DNA of 64,000 nucleotides from an uncultured Acidobacteriia bacterium (GTDB lineage: Bacteria > Acidobacteriota > Terriglobia > Bryobacterales > Bryobacteraceae). The position numbers and the translations under genes are program-made. This document shows, in pieces, positions 40,338 to 48,767 of the stretch (position 1 is the stretch's first letter; the number at the start of each line of letters is the position of its first letter). The stretch is taken from contig CAIKMJ010000026.1 of the NCBI GenBank assembly GCA_903828455.1, positions 62,001 to 126,000 of the forward strand, in the 5' to 3' direction. The notes under the pieces are model-generated. The model did no database searches, was not told where the DNA came from, and saw only the letters and a list, made by a program, of their open reading frames with translations.

Positions 40338-40894
40338 ATCGCGCGCTCTTCCTCGACCGTGACGGCACCGTCATGGAGGACACCGGCTACATCGCCGACC
40401 CCGCCCTGGTCCGCCTGCTTCCCGGCGCCGCCGAAGCGCTCGCCGCGCTTGCCGCCGAGGGCTGGAAGCTCTTCATCGTGAGCAACCAGAGCGGTGTTGG
40501 GCGGGGCAAAATCGCGCCCTCCCAAATGGATGCCGTCCACCTGCGCTTCCTCGAATTGCTTGCCGAACAGGGCGTCCGCATCACCCAGTCTTATTTCTGC
40601 CTGCATGCGCCGGATGAAAACTGCGAGTGCCGCAAGCCGTCTCCTTACTTTTTGCAACTCGCCGCGCGGGATCACGGCCTCGATCTCGCCGCTTCCTGCA
40701 TGATCGGCGATCGCGAGGCCGACATCCTCTGCGGCCGCAATGCCGGCTGCTCCTCCATCTGGCTGCGGAACCACGCCTTTTCGGTGCCGCCCGATCTTCC
40801 CTCCGCAATTGCCGAAAGCTGGCACGACATCTACACCCGGCTGTCCGCCGCCGAATCCGCGGCTCCGGCCGGCAACGGAGGCGCGGCGGCATGA
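40334..40894 (+). CDS. gmhB: D-glycero-D-manno-heptose 1,7-bisphosphate 7-phosphatase GmhB
   Basis: The 186-residue HAD-IIIA phosphatase starts at GTG in a GTGA overlap with rfaE2. 'LFLDRDGTVMEDTGYI' is the D-x-D nucleophile motif. 'IVSNQSGVGRG' is motif II. A Cys/His cluster ('CLHAPDENCECRKPSP') is the zinc site typical of GmhB, and 'MIGDREADILCGRNAGC' supplies the Mg-binding Asp. It removes the 7-phosphate so that RfaE2 can adenylate the product. Length is normal. Confidence 0.93.
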   Translation: MNRALFLDRDGTVMEDTGYIADPALVRLLPGAAEALAALAAEGWKLFIVSNQSGVGRGKIAPSQMDAVHLRFLELLAEQGVRITQSYFCLHAPDENCECRKPSPYFLQLAARDHGLDLAASCMIGDREADILCGRNAGCSSIWLRNHAFSVPPDLPSAIAESWHDIYTRLSAAESAAPAGNGGAAA

Positions 40895-42141
40895 GAATCG
40901 TTATCCACGATTATTCCGGCCATCCGTTTCAGATTCAGCTGAGCCGCGAACTGGCCCGCCACGGCCATGACGTGCTGCATCTTTACTTCGAATCTTTCCA
41001 GTCGCCCAAGGGAGCGGTGCAGCGCCGGCCGGGCGACCCGGCGAGTTTTCAGATTGAAGGCATTCGCTTCAGCGAGCCCTTCGCGAAATACGATAACTTC
41101 GTCCGGCGTCGCAGCCATGAGATCCGCTACGGCCGCATGGCCGCGCGCCGCATTGCCGAATTCCGCCCCGACCTGCTGGTCTCCAGCAACGCTCCGCTCG
41201 ACGCACAAAAGATCATCCAGTCGGCCTCCGTCGCCATCGGCGCAAAGTTCGTCTTCTGGCTCCAGGACATCTACAGCATCGCCATCCATTCCATTCTGAA
41301 GAAGCGGAAGTTTCCTTTCGCCGACCTCATCGGCGCGTGGTACACGCGGCTCGAGCGCCGGATGCTGGCCTCGAGCGACGCCGTCGTCATGATCAGCCCC
41401 GATTTCGCGCCCGTGCTGCAACGCTGGGGCGTCTCAGGCAGCCGTCTCCACACCATTGAGAACTGGGCCGTGCGCGACGAAATTCAACCCCGTCCGCAGG
41501 ATAATCCGTGGTCGCGCGAACACGGTCTTGCCGGCCGGTTTGTCTTCCTCTATTCGGGCACGATCGGGATGAAACACAACCCCGGCCTGCTCGTCGATCT
41601 GGCGGAATCGATGCGGCCCTTTCCCGATGTCTCGGTGGTCGTGGTCTCGGAAGGCGTCAATGCCGAGTGGATCCGCTCCGAGATCGCCCGCCGCGGCATC
41701 TCCAATCTCAGCCTTTTCCCCCTGCAGCCCTGGGAGCGTTTGCCGGAAGTCCTGTCGACCGCCAGCGTGCTGACCGCCTTGCTCGGCGAAGAATCGGGCG
41801 AATTCTCCGTGCCTTCGAAGGTCCTCTCTTACCTCTGCGTGGGCCGTCCGCTGCTGCTCTCGGTGCCGGCGCAAAACCTCGCCGCCCGCATCGTAGCCGG
41901 CAAAATGAATGGCCGCCCGGCCGGCGTCGTGGCTTCGCCGGAGGATTCGGCCGCGTTCATCGCCGCCGCGCGGAAACTTTACGAAGACGCCGCAAGCCGC
42001 GAGCAATTCGCCCGCAACGCCCAGGCCTACGCCGACGAAACCTTCGACATCGTCCGCATCGCCGAACGCTTCACAGCCGTCTTCGAAGCCGCCGGAATTC
42101 CCTCCGTCGCCGTGCCGCCCGCCCCGGCTCCCCACGCCTGA
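40891..42141 (+). CDS. Glycosyltransferase family 4 (WbuB-like)
   Basis: The 416-residue protein starts at an ATGA overlap with gmhB; the frame is open from 40627. The N-terminus 'IVIHDYSGHPFQIQLSRELA' is typical of WbuB-like GT4 enzymes, and the C-terminal part has 'FLYSGTIGMKHNPGLLVDLA' and 'SGEFSVPSKVLSYLCVGRPL', the nucleotide-sugar-binding region. It probably adds a sugar to the lipid-linked repeat in the cytoplasm. It is the last gene of the polysaccharide operon; no Wzx flippase or initiating transferase is in the window. Confidence 0.88.
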   Translation: MRIVIHDYSGHPFQIQLSRELARHGHDVLHLYFESFQSPKGAVQRRPGDPASFQIEGIRFSEPFAKYDNFVRRRSHEIRYGRMAARRIAEFRPDLLVSSNAPLDAQKIIQSASVAIGAKFVFWLQDIYSIAIHSILKKRKFPFADLIGAWYTRLERRMLASSDAVVMISPDFAPVLQRWGVSGSRLHTIENWAVRDEIQPRPQDNPWSREHGLAGRFVFLYSGTIGMKHNPGLLVDLAESMRPFPDVSVVVVSEGVNAEWIRSEIARRGISNLSLFPLQPWERLPEVLSTASVLTALLGEESGEFSVPSKVLSYLCVGRPLLLSVPAQNLAARIVAGKMNGRPAGVVASPEDSAAFIAAARKLYEDAASREQFARNAQAYADETFDIVRIAERFTAVFEAAGIPSVAVPPAPAPHA

Positions 42142-42214
42142 CGCCTGCCCTCCGCCCTCGCAGCCATCGCCTGTAACCCGACTGCAATTCGCCGTCCGGT
42201 ACGTATTCTTACTG

Positions 42215-42227
42215 GTCCGATTCGGAC
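42215..42227. promoter_or_regulatory. 13-bp palindrome upstream of the TPR/HTH gene
   Basis: GTCCGA-T-TCGGAC is a perfect inverted repeat 27 bp before the ATG (18 bp before an in-frame GTG at 42245), with a TATCTG/GATACC -10-like stretch right after it. It is a candidate operator. Confidence 0.5.
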
Positions 42228-42253
42228 GATTATCTGATACCATTGTGGCCGCA

Positions 42254-43825
42254 ATGTCTCTTTCCCTCCTCAATGGCCTCCGCGAGGACCTCGGCCAGCG
42301 CCGCATCGGCAGCGGTATGGCCCGCCTCGACGCCTATTGGCGAAAAGCGGGCCGGCTTGACCCACAAGACCCGGACGCCGCGGCCCTGCTCTGCTTCATC
42401 GCGCAATGGGTCGATGCCGGCTGGCGAGACGTCGACGTCGTCCAGGACGGACTCGGCGCATTCCCCAAAGGCCGCCGCGCATCGCTCCCTCTTGCCGACT
42501 ACGCCTTTGTCCTGATGGCGGAAGGCATGGTCTGGGTCGCCGAAGAGCATGTCGATCGCGCCCTCGCCAACTTCGGCCTGGTTCTTTCCTTCCGCAATGA
42601 AGTCACCGATCCCGTCCTTCATTCGCTCGCCCACTTCTGGAGCGCGCGCTGCAACCGCAAAGCCGGCGAGTACGACGCCGCTCTCCACCACGCGGCCGAG
42701 GGCTTCCGGCTCGCCACCGAAGCCGGCTTCGGTCCCATGGCCGCCGCCATGCAGGTTGCCGAAAGCTGGCTGCTCTTCCAGAAGGGCCGCATCAAGGATG
42801 CGCTGAAGCTTCTCGGCGAGGCCGATGCCGTCCTCTCGAAAACCGACGACTTCATCACGCTCGGCAACATTCAGTCCTCCTACGGACGCATGTACCGCCG
42901 CGAGGGCCGCTACGATCTTGCCCTCCGCCACTTCGCCGCCGCCATTGAGGAATACAGCAAGCGCGACGCCGAGCACCGCAACCTCGCCCGCTCACTCGCC
43001 AACATGGGCTACGTGGAACGCCTCATCGCCCTGCAACTGCGCAAGAAGATCGACGCCGACGCCGCCCAGCGCCGCCGCTCCGAACCCGACCTCCGCCGCG
43101 ACTACGAAAACACCCGCGCCGAAGCGCTCGCGCACCTCGATCGAGCCAGCCGCATTTACGAGATCCACTCCAACCACCGCGGCGCCGGCACCGTCTGCGT
43201 CAATCGCGGCCACCTCCACCTCGACTCGGGCGATCTCTACAAAGCCGACGACGAAGCCCGCCGCGCCTATTCGCTCGGCGAGCAGAAGAGCGACTACATC
43301 CTGATGGCGCGCGCCAGGCTTCTGGAATGCATGGTGGAGAACACCAAGCTCGAAGAGGAGATTGAAGATTCCGCCTGGGTCGCGCATCTGGCGCTGGAGG
43401 CCGCGCGCGAAGCCGTCGAGATGGCTCGCCGCACCGAAAATCGCCGCCTGCAGGCCCGTGCCCAGATCTGGCAGGGACTCACGCTTTGCAACACTTCGCC
43501 GGGCAGCCTCGACGCCGCCCGCGAGATGTGCGAACAGGCCGCGCTCCTGCTGAAGAATGAAGTGCAGGATCACATCTGGGAGGATCTGCAGACGCTGAAG
43601 TCGAAAGTCGTGCGCGGCGGCGACCTCGATTCCACCCTGCAGGCGTGGTCGCAGGGAGTCGTCGGCGAGCGCACGTTCCAGCAGCTCACCGAGGACTTCG
43701 CCGATCTCATCATCCCCAAAATCTGGGAGCACGAAGGCCGCAAAGTGGCGCGCGTTTCGCGGCGCTTGTCGGTATCGCCGAAGAAGGTGCGGCGCGTGCT
43801 CTCGCGCCTGGGACTGCACGGGTAG
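42254..43825 (+). CDS. TPR protein with C-terminal Fis-like HTH
   Basis: The frame is open from 41909, but the ATG at 42254 (or the in-frame GTG at 42245) fits best, giving 523 residues. The body is a long array of TPR-like helical hairpins ('ALRHFAAAIEEYSKRDAEHR', 'ALAHLDRASRIYEIHSNHRG'). The last 40 residues ('KIWEHEGRKVARVSRRLSVS', then 'PKKVRRVLSRLGL') look like a Fis/NtrC-type helix-turn-helix. It may therefore be a transcription factor whose TPR part senses a partner. It follows the polysaccharide operon and may control it, which is inference. There is no membrane segment. Confidence 0.75.
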   Translation: MSLSLLNGLREDLGQRRIGSGMARLDAYWRKAGRLDPQDPDAAALLCFIAQWVDAGWRDVDVVQDGLGAFPKGRRASLPLADYAFVLMAEGMVWVAEEHVDRALANFGLVLSFRNEVTDPVLHSLAHFWSARCNRKAGEYDAALHHAAEGFRLATEAGFGPMAAAMQVAESWLLFQKGRIKDALKLLGEADAVLSKTDDFITLGNIQSSYGRMYRREGRYDLALRHFAAAIEEYSKRDAEHRNLARSLANMGYVERLIALQLRKKIDADAAQRRRSEPDLRRDYENTRAEALAHLDRASRIYEIHSNHRGAGTVCVNRGHLHLDSGDLYKADDEARRAYSLGEQKSDYILMARARLLECMVENTKLEEEIEDSAWVAHLALEAAREAVEMARRTENRRLQARAQIWQGLTLCNTSPGSLDAAREMCEQAALLLKNEVQDHIWEDLQTLKSKVVRGGDLDSTLQAWSQGVVGERTFQQLTEDFADLIIPKIWEHEGRKVARVSRRLSVSPKKVRRVLSRLGLHG

Positions 43826-43885
43826 AAACTGACACATCAGTCGGCAACAGATCGGCCGGCAACGCTCGCCCCGGCCACGGCTGAA

Positions 43886-44470
43886 TCAGGCGCGCTGCCC
43901 GGATGCACGCAGTTCGGCCGTCCACGCGCGCAGCCCCACAATACACAGCGCCAGAAAGATCCCGTACAGCACGGCGGTCAGTGCCAGCCCCTTGTAGACA
44001 TACAGCGGGATGTAGATGACATCGACCAGAATCCAGATCCACCAGGACTCCACCAGCTTCCGGCACTGGCCCCAGGTTGCAGCCAGCGACAGTGCCGTGG
44101 TTACGGCGTCCCACCGGGGCACCGTTGAATCCGTGAATCGCGCGAGAAAAAAGGAAAGCCCCAGCGCCGCCATGGCAGTCGCCGGAATCAGCCAGCGCCA
44201 GGTCGCCGCCGCGGTGCGCGCCACGCGCAGTTCGGTGCCGCCGGTGCTGCTGCGCGCCCAGCTCCACCAGCCGTAGATGCCGAGAGTGATGTAGAGAAGC
44301 TGCAGACCCGCATCGCCGTAAAGGCCGGTGCGCCCGAACAGGATCAGATACGCCGCGTTATTCGCCAGCCCGACCGGCCAGTTCCAGACCTTCTGCCGCG
44401 CCAGCAGCCAGACGTTGAGGACGCCGCTGACGAAGCCGAACACTTCGGTCCAGTCGATATGTTGGGGCAT
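43886..44470 (-). CDS. pnuC: Nicotinamide riboside transporter PnuC family
   Basis: The 194-residue membrane protein has about seven helices. 'VLNVWLLARQKVWNWPVGLA' matches the PnuC substrate region (W-N-W-x-x-G), as do 'QLLYITLGIYGWWSWA' and 'SWWIWILVDVIYIPLYVYKG'. PnuC takes up nicotinamide riboside or another B-vitamin precursor by facilitated diffusion. No NAD kinase or NadR gene is adjacent. The 45-bp gap upstream leaves no room for an NAD riboswitch. Confidence 0.9.
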   Translation of the reverse strand: MPQHIDWTEVFGFVSGVLNVWLLARQKVWNWPVGLANNAAYLILFGRTGLYGDAGLQLLYITLGIYGWWSWARSSTGGTELRVARTAAATWRWLIPATAMAALGLSFFLARFTDSTVPRWDAVTTALSLAATWGQCRKLVESWWIWILVDVIYIPLYVYKGLALTAVLYGIFLALCIVGLRAWTAELRASGQRA

Positions 44471-44515
44471 CGGGCGGTCTCAGTATAACCGAGCCGCTGC
44501 TTTTGCCTTCAGCGC

Positions 44516-45772
44516 TTAGGCCTTCAGGAAGCCGCGGAACCTGTCGGCGCTGCCGGTGTAGCCAGGGAAGACGCCGGCAATGTTCGTGTTGCCCAGATGG
44601 CTGGCCACCGCTTCGGAGAGCACATCGCGGAAGTCCGTCGTGACCGCCAGATCGCGCGCTTCGTAGAGTTGCTCCTTCGCGAGGCCTGGCCACTGCCCGT
44701 ACACCTTGCCGCCGCGTACCGGGCCGCCCAGCGCGAACATCACATTGCCGTGCCCGTGATCGGTGCCGCGGTTGCCGTTCTCCTTCGCCGTGCGCCCGAA
44801 CTCGGACATCGTGACCACCACCACATCTTCCATCCGGTCACCCAGATCCTGCGCGAACGCGGCCAGCGACGCGCCGAACTCCGTCAGCACCGTGGCCAGC
44901 GGACCGAGCGAAACCTTCTGCCCCACTTCGTTCAGATGATGATCCCAGCCGCCGATATCGGCAAACGCCACTTCGAGCCCCACATCGGCCTTGATCAGCT
45001 GCGCGATCTGCTGCATGCTCGGGCCGAGCTTGCCCTTCGGATAGGTCACGCCCGCCGCCGGCTTGTAAGGCGTCTTGCGCAGCGAATCCAGCAGGCTCAT
45101 CGCCTGGAACGCGTCCTTGCCGGTGCCGCCCAGCACCTGGTCGCCGGTCATGCCGTACATCGATTCCATCGCCTTCGCCGCCGCCCCGTCGCGCACCGTA
45201 AACGCACTCAGGCTTTCGATCGCCACCGCGCTGTTGGGGCCGCGCATCGCCCGCGCCAGGTTCGGTCCCAGGCTGACGGCGCGCACGGGCGACTTGTTGT
45301 CGCTCTGCGCCGGCAGCGCGCGATTCAGCCAGCCGCCTTCGGTCGACTTCAGGCCCGGCGTGCCCGATTCCATGTAGTCCTGCGCATCGAAGTGCGAGCG
45401 CGTCGGATCGGGCGAGCCCGTCGCGTGAATGATCGCCAGTTGCTGCTGCTGCCAGAACGGCCTGAGCGGAGCCAGCGCCGGATTCAGCCCGAAGTAGCCA
45501 TCCAGATCGATTGCCGACTCGGCGGGCGTTGCCACGGACGGCCGCGGAATCGCAATCGTCGGCCGCATCGCATAATATTGCGGATCGCCGTGCGGCACCA
45601 CGATATTAAGGCCGTCCGCCGCGCCGCGCTGGAAGATCGCCACCAGGATCTTGCGCCTCCTGCCGGCCGTCTCCGCGCCTTTTGCCGCGCGCTCCAGCCA
45701 CAGCGGCAGCGTGCCGGTTCCGGCCATTGCCAGAGCGGAATTGCGAAGGAAGATTCTGCGGTTCTGCAACAT
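44516..45772 (-). CDS. DUF1501 family Tat-exported protein
   Basis: The 418-residue protein has an N-terminus 'NRRIFLRNSALAMAG' that resembles a Tat signal (R-R-x-F-L-R). DUF1501 hallmarks are 'IFQRGAADGLNIVVPHGD', 'ADIGGWDHH', 'VVTMSEFGRT' and 'RGTDHGHGNVMFALGG', with sulfatase/alkaline-phosphatase-like metal residues. The function is unknown, but DUF1501 genes nearly always sit beside DUF1800 in planctomycetes, Acidobacteria and proteobacteria, as here (12 bp apart). AGGAG lies 6 nt before the ATG. It is probably a periplasmic or surface hydrolase complex. Confidence 0.92.
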   Translation of the reverse strand: MLQNRRIFLRNSALAMAGTGTLPLWLERAAKGAETAGRRRKILVAIFQRGAADGLNIVVPHGDPQYYAMRPTIAIPRPSVATPAESAIDLDGYFGLNPALAPLRPFWQQQQLAIIHATGSPDPTRSHFDAQDYMESGTPGLKSTEGGWLNRALPAQSDNKSPVRAVSLGPNLARAMRGPNSAVAIESLSAFTVRDGAAAKAMESMYGMTGDQVLGGTGKDAFQAMSLLDSLRKTPYKPAAGVTYPKGKLGPSMQQIAQLIKADVGLEVAFADIGGWDHHLNEVGQKVSLGPLATVLTEFGASLAAFAQDLGDRMEDVVVVTMSEFGRTAKENGNRGTDHGHGNVMFALGGPVRGGKVYGQWPGLAKEQLYEARDLAVTTDFRDVLSEAVASHLGNTNIAGVFPGYTGSADRFRGFLKA

Positions 45773-45784
45773 GGTGAGCTCCTC

Positions 45785-47683
45785 TTACCGTCTCTGGAAA
45801 TCGGGCGAACCGAGCGTCAGCCCGGCCGCCAGGGCGCCGAAAGTCTGTTGATCGAGCCCGCGCTGAATCGCCACCCGCGCCTCTTCGGAAGGTTCGGTCT
45901 GCAGGATCATGCGCTCCAGCTTCGAAGCGTCCAGCGTGAATTGTGACGTGTCCACCTTGACGCCCGGCACGGTGCCCTTCGCCAGCGCCACCCCGAAGTT
46001 CATGCGCGCGATCAGCGCCGCTGAGTTCATCCATTCCGAACCCTTGTTGGAGTACCCGGTCGGCTCCAGCTTGCGATACAGCGGCTCTCCCATCTGCGTC
46101 ATGAGATTCGCGAGGCCGAACGCATAATCCACATCGCCGTTCACCGCCCGCACCGCGCTCGAAATCAGCTCCAGCGGAGACTTGACCTTCGAGCGGAACT
46201 GCGCCGGATCCCGGAACTCGGGCGAATTGAACATCGTCCGCATCACTTCCGTGAGGTCGCCATCGGTCTCGGTGAACCGCTTCGCCATGCGCTCCACCAG
46301 CGCCGCCGGCGGCTCGTCGGCAACGAACCGGATCGCCAGCGAACGGGAAATGTAGCGCGCCGTCGATGAGTGGTGCGCCAGAATGTCGAGCACCAGCAGG
46401 CCGTCGTTCATCCCGCCGCCCGCCGGAATCGTCACCCCGAGTACGTGCTTTTCGCCATTGTCGTGCGTCTTCGGATTGAAGATGAATGTGCCGCCCTGCA
46501 GCGGTTCTTTGAGCGACCAGCCGGTGAAGCAGCGCGCCACTTCCGTAACATCGGCCTGCGTGTAGCCGCCATCCACGCCCATCGTGTGCAGTTCCATCAG
46601 TTCGCGGCCGTAATTTTCATTCAGCCCGCTCTTGTTCTTGCCCGGCGCCTTCGCATCGGTCCCGACCGACTGCCAGTTGTCCAGATAAAACAGCATCGCC
46701 GGGCTCTTTGCCGTCGCCAGCAGCAGGTCTTTGAATTTTCCGAATACATTCGGCCGGATCACGTCGCGCTCATACGCCGTGATCATGTAGCGGTCCGCGC
46801 CCTTATCCAGGGTCACGTTGAAATGGTTGAACCAGAAATCGGTCAGCACCTCTTCCAGTTGCCGGCTCGAATACACGGCGCGGAACAGGCGGCTTTCGGT
46901 CAGATCCTGATTCACCACCTGCAGCGGCCCGGTGAAAACCTGCACTCTGCGCCGCAGTTCCGGCGTCGGCGCCGCGTTGTAAAGTTTGCGCAGCGTCCCG
47001 ATGGGCAGCGAATCCAGCACATCGGCCTGCTCGGCAACCGGCATGCCCGCGATCAGCGCAACCTGCTCGGCCGGCGTACCGCTCGCCAGAATCTTTTTCT
47101 GGGATTCATCCAGCACCCATTGCGCGGGAACATCCGGCGCGTTGACATCCACATCGTCGCCCTGTCCGGCCTTGGTGGCATTTTCCTTGCGTTCATAGCG
47201 CGCCACCAGTTTGGTAACGATCCCGCGCCGGATCGGATCCTCCGGATACGGCAGCTTCCCTTCGATAATCGCCTTGACCATCTGCGGTGTCGGATAGTGC
47301 CGCACCATATCGGCCGGCGACATCGTCAGCGTGTCGAGCGGGGCGAGTTTGGCTTCGAGCACCGGGTTCTGCGGGATTTCCGCCGGGTGCAGTTGCTGCT
47401 CGATCCAGCGGTCGACCCCCATGCTTTTCACCGCCTCCACCTCGCCCGGCCGCGGCCCGAACGTCAGGCGGTTCAGCACGTGGATCGCCTCCTGATCCGC
47501 CGTCATCCGGGGTACCGGCGGGACCACCGGCGCAGCCTTTGTTGCCGCGGCCGGCGGCGTCTTCTTTTTTGCCAGCAAAACGCCGCCGGAGAGCAGCGAA
47601 AACGCCAGGAAAGCGGCCACCATCCGGGTGGCGGGCATCCATCCCCGACGCCGTAATCCAGCAGAATGTTCCGTATGCCGCAT
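45785..47683 (-). CDS. DUF1800 family exported protein
   Basis: The frame is open to 47830, but the ATG at 47683 has a GGTGAGG ribosome-binding site and a signal sequence ('MVAAFLAFSLLSGGVLLA'), giving 632 residues. DUF1800 features: 'HVLNRLTFGPRPGEVEAV', 'FWFNHFNVTLDKGADRYM', 'NYGRELMELHTMGVDGGYTQ' and 'VARCFTGWSL'. Partner of DUF1501; biochemical role unknown. It is first in the pair and may share a transcript with the transporter gene upstream, 19 bp away. Confidence 0.92.
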   Translation of the reverse strand: MRHTEHSAGLRRRGWMPATRMVAAFLAFSLLSGGVLLAKKKTPPAAATKAAPVVPPVPRMTADQEAIHVLNRLTFGPRPGEVEAVKSMGVDRWIEQQLHPAEIPQNPVLEAKLAPLDTLTMSPADMVRHYPTPQMVKAIIEGKLPYPEDPIRRGIVTKLVARYERKENATKAGQGDDVDVNAPDVPAQWVLDESQKKILASGTPAEQVALIAGMPVAEQADVLDSLPIGTLRKLYNAAPTPELRRRVQVFTGPLQVVNQDLTESRLFRAVYSSRQLEEVLTDFWFNHFNVTLDKGADRYMITAYERDVIRPNVFGKFKDLLLATAKSPAMLFYLDNWQSVGTDAKAPGKNKSGLNENYGRELMELHTMGVDGGYTQADVTEVARCFTGWSLKEPLQGGTFIFNPKTHDNGEKHVLGVTIPAGGGMNDGLLVLDILAHHSSTARYISRSLAIRFVADEPPAALVERMAKRFTETDGDLTEVMRTMFNSPEFRDPAQFRSKVKSPLELISSAVRAVNGDVDYAFGLANLMTQMGEPLYRKLEPTGYSNKGSEWMNSAALIARMNFGVALAKGTVPGVKVDTSQFTLDASKLERMILQTEPSEEARVAIQRGLDQQTFGALAAGLTLGSPDFQRR

Positions 47684-47702
47684 GACCCTCACCTTCCCAC
47701 TA

Positions 47703-48767
47703 TCATGAACTCTTTTCCGGCTCGGAAGTTGCGCCCCATTGCAGAGACTGCGCCTTCCGGAAGCGATGAAAAAGCAGCCGCAGCAGCGCAAGCACCGGAA
47801 TGCTGAGGAAAATTCCCGCCACCCCGCCAATCTCTCCGCCCGCGAAGACGCCGAAAATAACCAGCAGCGGATGCAGTTCCACGCCCTTGCTCATCAGGTG
47901 CGGCGACAGCACGTAGTCCTGAAACAGCCGATAAACCCCGAGGTAGATGACCAGCCAGAGCACGTGGTCGAACCCGCTGGCAACGCTGACGCCCACGATG
48001 ATCAGCGCCGCCGCCAGCGGCCCCACCAGCGGGATAAACTCCAGCAGAAACGCGATCGCCGCCAGCAGAATGGCATACGGCACGCGCAGCGCGCTCAGCA
48101 CGATGCTGAACGAAATGAATGTCGCGCAGCACAGGAACAGCAGCGCGCGCATGTACTGCAGCAGCAGTTCGTGCACGTCGGCCAGCGTCTCTTCCGCCAT
48201 GTGCCGCCGCCGGTCGAACAGGCCGAGAAAGCTCTCCTGAATTTCCCGTCCGTCCTTCAGGATGAAGAAGGCCAGGATGGGGACGATCACAACGTCGATC
48301 AGGCTGCCCGAAGCCGACAGCAGCCGCAGCGTCGCCTGCGGCGCAAAGGAGACCAGTTCGTTGTAGTGCTGGCGCAGTTGACTTTCCAGCATCTGGAAGA
48401 ACTTCTGCCAGACGGTCCCGTTCGGATCGGGGCCCGCATCGGCCGCCGCCCGCAGCCGGTCCAGAAACCCGGGTGCCGACGCGGCCAGCGCATTCGCCTG
48501 TTCCGCCACCACCGTTCCAATGAAACTGATGAACGTGCCGAGAATCAGGATGACGAGCGCAAACGTAATGAACAGCGCCGGCGTGCGCGTGCTGCCCGAC
48601 AGCCGCCTGTCGATGAAGTTCATCAGCGGATACAGCAGATACGCGAACAGCAGCGCAATCACGAAGACGAACAGCGTCTGGCGCACGAAGTACACCAGCG
48701 CGATGCCGAGCAGCACCAGCGCGGCCGTCCACGTCTGCCGCGCCGTTTGCTTATCGAGCCCCAGCAC
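47703..48767 (-). CDS. AI-2E/PerM family transporter
   Basis: The 354-residue protein starts at GTG with GGAG 10 nt upstream, overlapping the CNNM gene by 17 bp. It has the AI-2E exporter layout: three N-terminal helices ('LFVFVIALLFAYLLYPLMNF'), a middle soluble segment, then helices with 'FLLEFIPLVGPLAAALIIVG' and 'VLSPHLMSKGVELHPLLVIF', the family signature. Members include TqsA-type autoinducer-2 exporters and Na+/H+ antiporters, so the substrate cannot be inferred from family alone. Confidence 0.88.
   Translation of the reverse strand: MLGLDKQTARQTWTAALVLLGIALVYFVRQTLFVFVIALLFAYLLYPLMNFIDRRLSGSTRTPALFITFALVILILGTFISFIGTVVAEQANALAASAPGFLDRLRAAADAGPDPNGTVWQKFFQMLESQLRQHYNELVSFAPQATLRLLSASGSLIDVVIVPILAFFILKDGREIQESFLGLFDRRRHMAEETLADVHELLLQYMRALLFLCCATFISFSIVLSALRVPYAILLAAIAFLLEFIPLVGPLAAALIIVGVSVASGFDHVLWLVIYLGVYRLFQDYVLSPHLMSKGVELHPLLVIFGVFAGGEIGGVAGIFLSIPVLALLRLLFHRFRKAQSLQWGATSEPEKSS

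Noticed and set aside
44471-44515. NAD-sensing riboswitch before pnuC
   Set aside because: Only 45 bp separate pnuC from the upstream gene and no conserved structure is seen.
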